A DNA stretch of 64,000 bases from Leptospira wolffii serovar Khorat str. Khorat-H2 (GTDB lineage Bacteria > Spirochaetota > Leptospiria > Leptospirales > Leptospiraceae), in assembly GCF_000306115.2 (NCBI RefSeq), contig NZ_AKWX02000007.1, positions 496,001-560,000 of the forward strand, read 5' to 3'. The notes under the pieces were generated by a model, which made no database searches, had not been told where the DNA came from, and worked only from the letters and a program-made list of their open reading frames with translations. The translations under genes and the position numbers were made by a program. Shown one piece after another: positions 53,900-62,434 of the stretch (its first letter is position 1; each line of letters begins with the position of its first letter).

Positions 53900-54008
53900 G
53901 CCTTGGTGGTTGTGCATCTTATCCGCTGCTTCGCAGCAATTCTCGATTGTTTCCAAAACGAGAATACTAGTAAAAGAATTTCGGAGGTTCTCGGACCAAG
54001 GCTTTTTT
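53900..54008 (+). terminator. Structured terminator region after the TRAP operon
   Basis: Outer arms GCCTTGGT (53900-53907) and ACCAAGGC (53995-54002) enclose two smaller hairpins, GCTGC/GCAGC with a TTC loop (53925-53937) and TTCTCG/CGAGAA (53941 area), and the outer arm is followed by TTTTTT. The whole could terminate the TRAP operon or be an independent structured RNA of about 110 bases. Confidence 0.6.
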
Positions 54009-54038
54009 CTTAAGTCCGAGGAGTTCCTAATTTAAGAA

Positions 54039-56348
54039 TTATTTATTCTTCTTTTTCTTCTCTTTTTGGTCGGGAAATTCCAATTTATTTGCCGCATTTT
54101 TCTTTTGGAATTGTTTCTTCTTGGATTCGACCCAAGGCAGGACCCATACCAATTCCTCCGCCATACTCACTAAATTCTCGTTGATATCCAAAAGTTCTTC
54201 GACCACTACGAAGTAAGCCACGCTGGATTTGAGCCTGCTGTCTCCTTTTCGGATTCTCTTCATTTGGTTTTTGTAAATCCGAACCTTTATGTCGGCGAGT
54301 TCTTTGGTCCTTTTCTTGGATCTGGCTTTTTCGAGAAGCCCCGGGACCTTATCCGAATCCGCCAAGAGTTCGAACATGTCCTCCGCCAATTTTCTGAGTT
54401 CTTTCAGATCCTCTCTCTCGTCCTTAGTGAGTCCCGTTTGGAAACGGTCTATCTTGTCCGTGGATGTCCGCAGCACATTCTCCAAATTTTCCGTGATTCG
54501 GTCTATGTAGCCGATCGCATTCGTAAATGGATGAATTGCTTGGTAATCCGCTTCGTCGAAATGTTTATCGACTAACGATAGGAAGCCGGAGAGGGAGGTC
54601 TCGTAACCTTTCTTCAAATTTTTCAGGATCTTTTTGGCCTGTTTGAAATCCTTCTTCTTCCCTCCTATATATCCGGAGCAAAGAGTATTCATCGCTTTTT
54701 TTGCAAGTATCAGATTTGCTAAAAGGGAAGAAACGGATTTGGAAAGAGCCTTGTCCGGATGCTTATTCAAAACGATCAGCTTTTCCAGATCCTCTTCGTA
54801 ATCCGCCTTTCTTTTCTTATGGAGTCGATTGAAGGCGAGAACCAAAAATAGAGCGGCGGCAAGAACGACCGTTACAGCTATGAAATGGAAATAATAGAAG
54901 GAAGCTGCGAGTAGTCCGCCCGTAATGGATGCAAAGACTGCAGTCATGAACCATCCGCCTACGACCGTCAATACTCCGCTGACCCGACTGAGCGCATTCT
55001 CCTTTTGCCAAGCCCCGTCGGCTAAGGAAGTTCCCATCGCGACCATAAAAGTTACGAACGTAGTCGATAAAGGAAGTTTTTCTATGGTTCCTATCAGAAT
55101 CAAAGCGGAAGCTATGAGTATATTTACAGAGGCTCTTAGCAGATCGAATGCGTCGCTCTCATGAATTCTCACGAGTTCCACGGTTCCGGATTTCTTAAAT
55201 CTGGAACCGATCCAATTCCGGAAAGAATAGGGAAGAATCCTTCTCACAGGTTCGTAAATGCCTACCGCAATCTGAACAAAGACTCTCGCGACCAGGCTGG
55301 ATTGATAACTTTCCACAGTCTCTCCGTGGGATCCTAAGCTCACCTCGGTTCTTGTGACTGTCTCCGCCTTTTTGGATTTGAAAAGAGCCAGGATCATAAC
55401 GAGGGCGGCTCCGATCAGTAGACGATTATCTGTAAAGACCTCTTTGCCTAATCCGGCAGCGAGCGTACTTGCATCTCCGTTTGCGGATTGGATGAGTCCG
55501 TGGGTTTGTAAACTCGCTATAGGAACTCCTATGAAATTCACCAAGTCGTTACTCGCAAACGCCATAGCGAGTGCCGCAGTTCCCAATAATACGATGATCT
55601 TCAAAACGTTTATTCTGAAAAAAATCAACGCCTGGAAGAATAGGGAGAAACCGGCGAAACTTAAGAGTAGAATATTGCCGAAATTCCCTTGGATATAGGA
55701 AACGAGTTCCTTACTTAGGAAGGTAGAACCTTTCATAGCGGTCAATAGAACGAAGAATATGACCACGGTAGTCGCAAGCCCCGAAAAGAGTCCGCCGAAC
55801 CAAGGAAAGGTCTTTTCCAATTTAAAACTGAAAATCAATCGGAAGAAGAACATTAGGATCATTCCCGCGAAGAATGCGGTGATAACCGATAGCACGATTC
55901 CGAAAATGATCTTTAAGGCGGATTCGGAGTTGATGATCGTGAATGCCGAGTTCAAAGAGTCGGTTTTTAGGATCGCAAGAACGAGAGCCGCTCCCAGTAA
56001 TTCGAATACCAAAGAAACCGTAGTGGATGTAGGAAGTCCTAAAGTATTATAGAGATCTAAAAGAAGAATATCCGAGACCATTACCGCCAGAAAGAGAAAC
56101 ATCAATTCTCCCAGCGTGAAGAATTCGGGGTGGAAGATTCCTTTGCGGGCCACCTCCATCATGCCGTTGGAGCTCAAGGCCCCCAAAAGAATCCCGATTG
56201 CCGAGACGATTAGGATCAATCTACGGGAACCCGCACGGGCGCCTATCGCAGAATTCGTAAAGTTTACCGCATCGTTGGAGACTCCGACGAGTAGGTCCAT
56301 GACTCCAAGTACAGCCATGATCACTACGATGATTAAGAAGATATCCAT
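54039..56348 (-). CDS. PiT-family inorganic phosphate transporter with fused C-terminal PhoU/DUF47-like domain
   Basis: 769 residues from MDIFLIIVVIMAVLGVMDL; a longer frame upstream is not family-like. The N-terminal two-thirds has the PiT signature twice (VGVSNDAVNFTNSAIGARAG and MAFASNDLVNFIGVPIA) with about 11-12 membrane helices. The last 230 residues are soluble, charged and helical (about 540-769), in the manner of the PhoU/DUF47 proteins that usually accompany Pit transporters as separate genes. It takes up phosphate with a cation. Two ends face convergent terminators and the RRM leader. Confidence 0.88.
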   Translation of the reverse strand: MDIFLIIVVIMAVLGVMDLLVGVSNDAVNFTNSAIGARAGSRRLILIVSAIGILLGALSSNGMMEVARKGIFHPEFFTLGELMFLFLAVMVSDILLLDLYNTLGLPTSTTVSLVFELLGAALVLAILKTDSLNSAFTIINSESALKIIFGIVLSVITAFFAGMILMFFFRLIFSFKLEKTFPWFGGLFSGLATTVVIFFVLLTAMKGSTFLSKELVSYIQGNFGNILLLSFAGFSLFFQALIFFRINVLKIIVLLGTAALAMAFASNDLVNFIGVPIASLQTHGLIQSANGDASTLAAGLGKEVFTDNRLLIGAALVMILALFKSKKAETVTRTEVSLGSHGETVESYQSSLVARVFVQIAVGIYEPVRRILPYSFRNWIGSRFKKSGTVELVRIHESDAFDLLRASVNILIASALILIGTIEKLPLSTTFVTFMVAMGTSLADGAWQKENALSRVSGVLTVVGGWFMTAVFASITGGLLAASFYYFHFIAVTVVLAAALFLVLAFNRLHKKRKADYEEDLEKLIVLNKHPDKALSKSVSSLLANLILAKKAMNTLCSGYIGGKKKDFKQAKKILKNLKKGYETSLSGFLSLVDKHFDEADYQAIHPFTNAIGYIDRITENLENVLRTSTDKIDRFQTGLTKDEREDLKELRKLAEDMFELLADSDKVPGLLEKARSKKRTKELADIKVRIYKNQMKRIRKGDSRLKSSVAYFVVVEELLDINENLVSMAEELVWVLPWVESKKKQFQKKNAANKLEFPDQKEKKKKNK

Positions 56349-56431
56349 TTGAAATAATCCTGGAAAATATGTCCGGAAGTGTCGGCCCGACCGGGCCTTT
56401 TGGGTAGTTTTACGGGCAATTAGACCGCCAC

Positions 56432-56532
56432 AACCCAAATTTCTTCGGGTTTGTTTTTCGAAAGGGTAAGTTTGAAATCGGCTTTCTGTTTCTAAAGGAC
56501 CTGAAAGAATGGGTGTTCGAACCCTGTTTTTT
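56432..56532 (+). promoter_or_regulatory. Tandem terminator-like leader of the RRM-FKBP operon
   Basis: Two short hairpins with U-tracts lie between the divergent PiT gene and the RRM gene: AACCC/GGGTT then TGTTTTT (56432-56459), and GGGT/ACCC then TGTTTTTT (56511-56532). Their arms are mutually complementary (ACCC of one, GGGT of the other), so alternative pairing is possible. No plus-strand gene precedes them, so they look like a leader attenuator. Confidence 0.45.
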
Positions 56533-56584
56533 CGGTCTCACCGGGAAAACTCGGCAAATCGTCACGATACAAATAGGAGGCGGT

Positions 56585-56950
56585 ATGAAAATTTCCGTAG
56601 GCAATCTTCCCCAAGAAATGACGGAAGAAGATTTGGGAAAATTATTCTCGAAATATGGAAAGGCCGAACATATTTCCATCAAGAAGGACAAGTTGACCGG
56701 GCGCTCTCTCGGATACGGTTCCTTAGAAATGGAAGACGCAGCCGGTAAGAAGGCGCTAGAAGGTTTGAACAAGCATGAGATTTCCGGAAAAGCAATCACC
56801 GTGGTCGACGCGGAAGAATGGAAAAAGGAATTCGACAAAAAGCAATCCGTAAAAGGAGAGCCGGGTCAAACGAAAGTGCACTCAAGCCAAACCAATAAAG
56901 GCGGATTCAGCGGATCCGGAATCAGAAGAACGGGAGGACGAGGAAAATGA
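56585..56950 (+). CDS. RRM-domain RNA-binding protein
   Basis: 121 residues after a strong AGGAGG ribosome site. The RNA recognition motif occupies about 1-80: RNP2 is ISVGNLP (residues 3-9) and RNP1 is SLGYGSLEM (about 42-50), where two of the three usual aromatic residues are replaced. The tail is Gly/Ser/Lys-rich and ends RRTGGRGK, like bacterial cyanobacterial-type Rbp proteins. The last codons overlap the FKBP gene (ATGA). Small RRM proteins bind single-stranded RNA in cold or stress responses; role here is inferred only. Confidence 0.9.
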   Translation: MKISVGNLPQEMTEEDLGKLFSKYGKAEHISIKKDKLTGRSLGYGSLEMEDAAGKKALEGLNKHEISGKAITVVDAEEWKKEFDKKQSVKGEPGQTKVHSSQTNKGGFSGSGIRRTGGRGK

Positions 56951-57348
56951 ATTTAAAGAAAACTTATATATACGCGATATCTTTTGTGGGAGCCGTCCTA
57001 ATTTCAGGGGCGGTATTCGCTCAGAACCAGGGATTAGGCATTAAGGACATCAAGAAAGGCACCGGTAAGGAAGCTTTCAACGGTTCCCATGTGACCGTAC
57101 ATTATACCGGTTGGCTTACGAACGGCAAAAAATTCGACAGTTCCAAAGACAGGGGACGTCCTTTCGATTTCGATCTGGGCTCCGGCCAAGTAATTAAAGG
57201 CTGGGACAAAGGAGTGCAAGGCATGAAAGAAGGTGGAGTTCGTAAACTTACGATTCCGCCCGAATTGGGCTACGGAAGCCGTTCCACAGGAGATATCCCT
57301 GCAAATTCTACTTTGATTTTCGAAGTGGAATTGCTGAAAGTTTACTGA
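56947..57348 (+). CDS. Exported FKBP-type peptidyl-prolyl cis-trans isomerase
   Basis: 133 residues. The signal peptide (about 1-25, ending VFAQNQ) exports it. The FKBP domain is complete: VTVHYTGWLTNGKKFDSS, PFDFDLGSGQVIKGWDKGV, GMKEGGVRKLTIPPELGYG and NSTLIFEVELL. It catalyses proline isomerisation during folding in the periplasm. Its ATG overlaps the RRM gene stop by four bases, an unusual pairing of a cytoplasmic RNA-binding gene with an exported foldase. Confidence 0.94.
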   Translation: MNLKKTYIYAISFVGAVLISGAVFAQNQGLGIKDIKKGTGKEAFNGSHVTVHYTGWLTNGKKFDSSKDRGRPFDFDLGSGQVIKGWDKGVQGMKEGGVRKLTIPPELGYGSRSTGDIPANSTLIFEVELLKVY

Positions 57349-57369
57349 CATTTTTGTGTCAATCCTGGG

Positions 57370-57395
57370 GCTTTAGGACCGGAATGTCCTAAAGC
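57370..57395 (+). terminator. Hairpin after the FKBP gene
   Basis: A perfect 10-bp stem GCTTTAGGAC / GTCCTAAAGC with a 6-base loop lies 22 bases after the FKBP stop. The tail (TTCCGATCTATTTCC) is weak in T, but position and stem support a terminator. Confidence 0.7.
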
Positions 57396-57573
57396 TTCCG
57401 ATCTATTTCCTTTGATTCCCTTCGAAACTCTGCCTTTCCTGCATCTATAAAAGAGACCGAATCTCTTTCTATACCGATTAGTTTCATTTTTTTTAATACT
57501 CATGTAATATTTCAAACGAGAGCAACTTCCCATATTATATAAGTCGTTCGGCTTATGGGGAGGAAAGAAGCAT

Positions 57574-59097
57574 TTGAGTCCAAACGGCAACGTTCTTTCT
57601 TCCGGAGATAATTCTTATCGCTCCCTTTTCCAATACCAACCCGTGGCGGCGTTTTTGGTGGAAGCGGACGGAACTATCAGTCTAGTGAATCAGAAATTTG
57701 AACTTCTATCCGGAAAGAAAAAGTCCGAAATAGAGAATCGACTCTCTTGGACTTATTTCGCCCATCCCGACGATAAGGAAAGCCTAATGGATGCCTTTCT
57801 TTCCGGCTTTAAGAAGGAAAGGGATTACAGCTTTTCGATCCGGACCCGCTTCAATACCGGTAAAGGATACGCAAACGTTTTCGTAAGAGCGACGGATATC
57901 CCCGCGGAGAATAGGCAGGTGCTTGTCCAAGTCGAAGAGTTGGACGAAGAAGGGCTTCTGAAAGAATATTCTCTTTCCGATTCCGACTATCGTTGGAGAT
58001 CCTTCCTAATGGAAGGTCTGGATATCGTGGTGATTCTGGATCTTTCCGGCAATATTCTATTCATCAATAAAACCTTAAGTGGTGGATCCGTAGAAGGAGT
58101 AATCGGAAGAAACGTATTCGAGATTCTGAAACTCGAGGACGGTATTAAACTTCAGTCGTGTATCGGTCGAGTCCTTCAGTCGGGAAGACCGGACTCCATA
58201 GAGGAGTGGAGTAGTTTCACGGGAAGAAGGAGCCATTATTTTGTGAGAATTTCTCCCGTAACTCGGTTAGGAGAAATCGAGGCAGTTCTACTCACCATTT
58301 CGGATACGACCAAGCAAAGAGAAACGGATAGCGATAGACTGAAGAGAATGGAATCTCAAAGGCATAGGCAGAAACTAGAGGCCTTGGGTACGCTCGCAGC
58401 CGGAGTCGCTCATGAAATCAATAACCCTCTCACAGGTATCCTAAATTACGCCGAAATCGTAAGAGAGCAGGTGGAGAACAACGAAAGCCTGAAAAAAAAC
58501 GTGGAAGTCATCATCCGAGAGAGCGAAAGGATTTCGGGAATCGTAAGAAGTCTATTAGGATTCGCTCATAAGGAAGAGGGGATTCGGGCCTATATTTCCA
58601 CCGGAGAGATTCTTCATTCTTCGATACAATTGTTGATGCCTTTCTTGATGCGGGACGGAATAGCGATAGAAGACGAGGAGCTTTTTCCCGTATCCGATTC
58701 TCATGCGGACACGCCCTTGGTATTGGGGGAACCTCAAAAACTGAAGCAAGTTTTCTTAAATCTCATCACAAATGCGCGGGATTCTTTGAACGAGAAATTC
58801 CCGTCCGGTTCCGTAGAGAAGCGTATTATAGTGAGTCAGGATTTAGTAGTTCGTAATAAGACAAAATACGTTCGGATCACCGTAAAGGATAACGGAATCG
58901 GGATCAGCGATGAGAATATTCCCCGCATATTCGATCCCTTCTTTACCACGAAGCCTACTTCGGTCGGGACAGGGTTAGGGTTATCCGTGAGCTACGATAT
59001 CATAAGAGAGATGGGCGGAGAGATCGAATTGGAGTCCCAGGTAGGGAATAATGCCGTCTTTCACGTCTTACTACCCGCCTCGGAAAAGAATTCTTGA
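57574..59097 (+). CDS. PAS-domain sensor histidine kinase
   Basis: 507 residues from a TTG start after GGGGAGG; no ATG fits better. Two PAS domains (about 12-125 and 135-250) are followed by the dimerisation domain with H280 (AAGVAHEINNPLTG) and a HATPase (LINLITNARDSLNEKF, then DNGIGISDENIPRIF, GTGLGLSVSYDI). No membrane helices, so it senses a cytoplasmic signal. The next gene, 36 bases on, encodes an RsbU-type phosphatase with two PAS domains, and the two may act in one signalling path. Confidence 0.92.
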   Translation: MSPNGNVLSSGDNSYRSLFQYQPVAAFLVEADGTISLVNQKFELLSGKKKSEIENRLSWTYFAHPDDKESLMDAFLSGFKKERDYSFSIRTRFNTGKGYANVFVRATDIPAENRQVLVQVEELDEEGLLKEYSLSDSDYRWRSFLMEGLDIVVILDLSGNILFINKTLSGGSVEGVIGRNVFEILKLEDGIKLQSCIGRVLQSGRPDSIEEWSSFTGRRSHYFVRISPVTRLGEIEAVLLTISDTTKQRETDSDRLKRMESQRHRQKLEALGTLAAGVAHEINNPLTGILNYAEIVREQVENNESLKKNVEVIIRESERISGIVRSLLGFAHKEEGIRAYISTGEILHSSIQLLMPFLMRDGIAIEDEELFPVSDSHADTPLVLGEPQKLKQVFLNLITNARDSLNEKFPSGSVEKRIIVSQDLVVRNKTKYVRITVKDNGIGISDENIPRIFDPFFTTKPTSVGTGLGLSVSYDIIREMGGEIELESQVGNNAVFHVLLPASEKNS

Positions 59098-59108
59098 CCT
59101 AGCTTTTA

Positions 59109-59133
59109 GGAGGAGCAAACTTTAGGTTCCTCC
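59109..59133 (+). promoter_or_regulatory. Shine-Dalgarno-like element pairing with the start region of the RsbU-type gene
   Basis: GGAGGA (59109-59114) is complementary to TCCTCC (59128-59133), which touches the ATG at 59134. The GGAGG is about 20 bases from the ATG, too far for normal use, so the site may instead form a hairpin that masks the start. Confidence 0.4.
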
Positions 59134-60741
59134 ATGTCCGAGTCAGATAAACATTCGTCCGGAATCCAGTCCGCCTTTCGCTCCGCCTCGCGTAAGGACG
59201 TGATTCGTATTCTGGAGAGAATCACGGACGCTTTTCTTTCCTTGGATCGGGATCTCACGATCCAATACGCCAACTTCGAAGCCGAAAAGCTTTTGGAAGT
59301 GATCCGAGAGAACCTTGTAGGCAAGAGACTTCCCGAAATTCTCCCTCAATTCAACGGTTCCGTTTTATTTCCTTTTCTGGTGGATTCGATCCGATCCGGT
59401 CTTCCTAAAGACATGGAGATTCTGGATGAGAAGAATAGGATCTGGTACGAGGTCAGAATCTTTCCTTCTTCCGAAGACATTGCAGTTTATCTCAGGGACG
59501 TAACGACTCGAAAGGAAGGAGAGGTAAGACTTAAGGAATCCGAAGAAAGATTATCCGAGTTGGTTCGGACTTCTTTGGATCCCATTCTTTCCTTAAACGA
59601 GTCCTTGGAGTTGTCCCTCGTAAATCCCGCCGCGGAGAGACTCTTGGGCTACGATTTCTGGGAGCTTAAAGGTAAATCGGTACTTTCTTTGATTCCGGAA
59701 AGGCATCGTAAATTCGTGTCCTCCGTCCTAGTCCGGTTGGCTAAAGAACCGGAGAGGGGAGTCTTCGGTCCTTTTAAGGTGAAGAGAAAGAACGGAAGCG
59801 AACCGATTATGGAAGCCGCGGTTTCTCGGGTCAGCACATCCTCCGGGATAGGATATACTTTAATTTTTCGTGATATAACGGATCGCATTCTTACCCAAAG
59901 AAAGCTTAGAGGGACTATAGATGAACTCAAGCAAGTGGATCGGGAAAGAATGGATTTATTGCAGAATTTGGAGGCGGAGGTGGAAATTAGATCCGCTGAG
60001 TTGTCCAGATCCTATCGCGCCATGAAGGAAGAATTGAGTCTGGCTAAACGGGTCCAAAATAGCTTGCTGCCCCCGATCGACTATTCCTTATCCGGAGTAC
60101 AGACTTACGTTACCTATCTTCCCGTTATGGAAGTAGGCGGAGATTGGTACGATATATTCGAATGTAAGCCGGGAGTGTTGCGGATACTGTTAGCGGATGC
60201 CACCGGGCACGGGGTCCAGGCGGCTCTTGTGACCATGACAATCAAAGGGGTCTACGAACCTTTGAAGTATCTGGCCGATTCTCCCTCCGAATTACTGCAA
60301 GGGATCAATACTGACTATTGTAGGAACTTCAAGAATCTTCAGATGTATTTTTCCTGCTTCATTCTGGACGTGGATACGATCGAAAAAAAGATTCGTTTCG
60401 CTTCCGCCGGACATCCCGCGTTATTATGGAAGTCGGGAAAGCAGATCCGTTTTCTGGAAAGAACCGGTTCATTGGTGGGCCTGCTCGCAAAAATGGAATT
60501 TACGGAAGAAGAGTATTCCTACGAGCCCGGAGATTCCATTCTGATGCTAACGGACGGAATCTTCGAGGAATTCGATTCGGAACAGAATCCTTTCGGAGAA
60601 GAGAGGATAGAGAAGATATACTATCATTCCGATCTGGAAGGATTCGATCTGCATAGAAAAATCGTATATGAAATGGATAAACATATGGGCGGAAAATCGC
60701 CCCAAGACGATATTACTCTCATTTCCGTTATGCTTAGGTAA
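59134..60741 (+). CDS. PAS-domain PP2C/SpoIIE (RsbU-type) phosphatase
   Basis: 535 residues. Two PAS domains (about 20-125 and 140-250) are joined by a coiled coil (about 255-310) to a SpoIIE/PP2C domain (about 320-535). Its metal-binding residues are seen in GGDWYDIFE and ILLADATGHGVQAALV, with the late LTDGIFE and PQDDITLI segments. Such phosphatases dephosphorylate anti-sigma-factor antagonists in partner switching. It follows the PAS kinase gene by 36 bases. The target protein is unknown. Confidence 0.93.
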   Translation: MSESDKHSSGIQSAFRSASRKDVIRILERITDAFLSLDRDLTIQYANFEAEKLLEVIRENLVGKRLPEILPQFNGSVLFPFLVDSIRSGLPKDMEILDEKNRIWYEVRIFPSSEDIAVYLRDVTTRKEGEVRLKESEERLSELVRTSLDPILSLNESLELSLVNPAAERLLGYDFWELKGKSVLSLIPERHRKFVSSVLVRLAKEPERGVFGPFKVKRKNGSEPIMEAAVSRVSTSSGIGYTLIFRDITDRILTQRKLRGTIDELKQVDRERMDLLQNLEAEVEIRSAELSRSYRAMKEELSLAKRVQNSLLPPIDYSLSGVQTYVTYLPVMEVGGDWYDIFECKPGVLRILLADATGHGVQAALVTMTIKGVYEPLKYLADSPSELLQGINTDYCRNFKNLQMYFSCFILDVDTIEKKIRFASAGHPALLWKSGKQIRFLERTGSLVGLLAKMEFTEEEYSYEPGDSILMLTDGIFEEFDSEQNPFGEERIEKIYYHSDLEGFDLHRKIVYEMDKHMGGKSPQDDITLISVMLR

Positions 60742-60780
60742 TCCTGTTGACTTTGGACGCGATTCTCGTAGATTCCGATT

Positions 60781-61968
60781 GTGTCCGGCTTTCTGATGCT
60801 CGCATTCTCTCTTTCGATTTTTCTATTCTTCGGTTTGCTGGAATACAGAAATCACAGTAAAAGAAGGGACAAGATACGAATCCGCATTCATGTAAACGGG
60901 ACTAGAGGAAAAAGTTCAGTTACTAGGCTCATCGCTTCCGGATTAAGAGCGGGAGGATATAGGGTCGTCGCGAAGATTACCGGGACTCTGCCTAGATTGA
61001 TTCTTCCGGACGGTTCGGAAAGGGATATCATTCGATTCGGATATCCTAATATTATCGAGCAAAAAATCCTGGTCCGAGAGGCGTCCGAAAACGACGCCGA
61101 AGTCCTTGTCTCCGAGTGCATGGCGCTTTTGCCTTTTCATCAATGGATTAGCGAGGAAAAATTCATCAAGGCCACGCACTACGTGATCACCAACGTTTTG
61201 GAAGATCATTTGGAAATTATGGGACCCGAGAAACTCGACGTAGCCTTAGCCTTTTCAAGCGCTTTGCCGTTCGGAGGAAGCGTATTCTCTTCCGAAAAGG
61301 AATACGGACCTCTTTTGGAAAAATTGACGAAGGAGAGAAATTCCGATTTCTATTCCGTTGTTCCTGAAGATCTTCCGGGAGAGGAGGAGATGAAAGCGTT
61401 CGGATATCTGGAACATCCGGAAAATGTGGGATTAGCGCTTAATGTTTGCCTCTCTCTCGGGGTTTCTAGAGAGAAGGCTTTGCAAGGAATGTGGGAAGCT
61501 CTTCCGGATCCCGGGGCCAATACGACCGTTGAACTTGCTTCGGAAGGGAAATTGATTCGCTTCGTCAACGGCTTTGCCGCGAACGATCCTGATTCCGCGA
61601 GAAAAGCATGGAACTTCGCCGTTCGGAATTTTCCCGGAGCGGAAAAAAGGATCGCCCTCGTAAATTGTAGGAAAGACAGACAGGAAAGGTCCCGGCAATT
61701 GGCCGAGGAAATTTCGGATTGGATAGAGAATTCTCCGGATCTCATCGTTTGCATCGGCGAGGCTACCCGTTCCTTTCTGATCGGAGGTAGGAATCGATCA
61801 ATTCCCATACTGGATGCGGAAGGAAAAATCGATCTGGAAGTATTCCAATTATTGCATTCTATTTCCTCGGATAGAACTTTGATCGTAGGCTTGGGAAATA
61901 TTGCGGATCTGGGCCTGCAATTGTCCGATTTGTTTCGGGTCGGAGCCCGGGAATTTTCTAGTATATAA
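60781..61968 (+). CDS. pgsB: Poly-gamma-glutamate synthase PgsB
   Basis: 395 residues from a GTG start, normal for PgsB/CapB. The N-terminal membrane helix (about 1-20) is followed by the ATP-binding loop HVNGTRGKSSVTRL and Mur-ligase-like features (YVITNVLEDHLEIMGP, FVNGFAANDPDS). PgsB is the ATP-dependent ligase that joins glutamate through the gamma carboxylate. Its stop overlaps the pgsC ATG by one base. PgsC and pgsW follow immediately, which makes the operon assignment secure. Confidence 0.95.
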   Translation: MSGFLMLAFSLSIFLFFGLLEYRNHSKRRDKIRIRIHVNGTRGKSSVTRLIASGLRAGGYRVVAKITGTLPRLILPDGSERDIIRFGYPNIIEQKILVREASENDAEVLVSECMALLPFHQWISEEKFIKATHYVITNVLEDHLEIMGPEKLDVALAFSSALPFGGSVFSSEKEYGPLLEKLTKERNSDFYSVVPEDLPGEEEMKAFGYLEHPENVGLALNVCLSLGVSREKALQGMWEALPDPGANTTVELASEGKLIRFVNGFAANDPDSARKAWNFAVRNFPGAEKRIALVNCRKDRQERSRQLAEEISDWIENSPDLIVCIGEATRSFLIGGRNRSIPILDAEGKIDLEVFQLLHSISSDRTLIVGLGNIADLGLQLSDLFRVGAREFSSI

Positions 61969-62432
61969 TGGATTTATTGAGCATCTCCATCGGTATCGGC
62001 CTCGTAGTCAGTTTGGTATTCTCCGAGTTCTTCGGAATTGCGGGAGGCCTCGTGGTTCCGGGATATTTCGCCCTTCATCTTAGGAATCCCCTCTCGATTT
62101 TACTCACATTAGGAATCGCTCTATGTGCCTTACTATTTGCAAAAGGTATTTCCCGATTCACGATTCTTTACGGAAAAAGAAGGACGGCGCTTCTTCTTTT
62201 ATCCGGTTTCTTATTGGATGCTTTGTGTAACGAATGGATTTTAAACGGACTCCATCCGGTTCTTCCGATCTCGAAAGATATTCAAGCTGTAGGTCATATT
62301 ATTCCAGGGCTCATCGCTCTTTGGATGGATAGACAGGGTTGGATGGAGACCGTGGCCTCCTTATTGACCGCTTCAGTGATCGTTAGGCTAATATTGATTT
62401 TATTTTTAGGTTCGGAATTTTCGGAGTTATAG
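61968..62432 (+). CDS. pgsC: Poly-gamma-glutamate synthesis membrane protein PgsC
   Basis: 154 residues with about five membrane helices, as expected for PgsC/CapC (SIGIGLVVSLVFSEFFGIAG and LVVPGYFALHLRNP near the start). It forms the membrane part of the PgsBC synthase. Start and stop positions show near-overlap with pgsB (one base) and pgsW (two bases apart). Confidence 0.92.
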   Translation: MDLLSISIGIGLVVSLVFSEFFGIAGGLVVPGYFALHLRNPLSILLTLGIALCALLFAKGISRFTILYGKRRTALLLLSGFLLDALCNEWILNGLHPVLPISKDIQAVGHIIPGLIALWMDRQGWMETVASLLTASVIVRLILILFLGSEFSEL

Positions 62433-62434
62433 AA

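Noticed and set aside
56505..56545. A stretch resembling a tRNA T-arm (GGGTGTTCGAACCC)
   Set aside because: The stem does not pair in the T-arm register and no acceptor or anticodon arm surrounds it. It fits a short terminator-like hairpin better.
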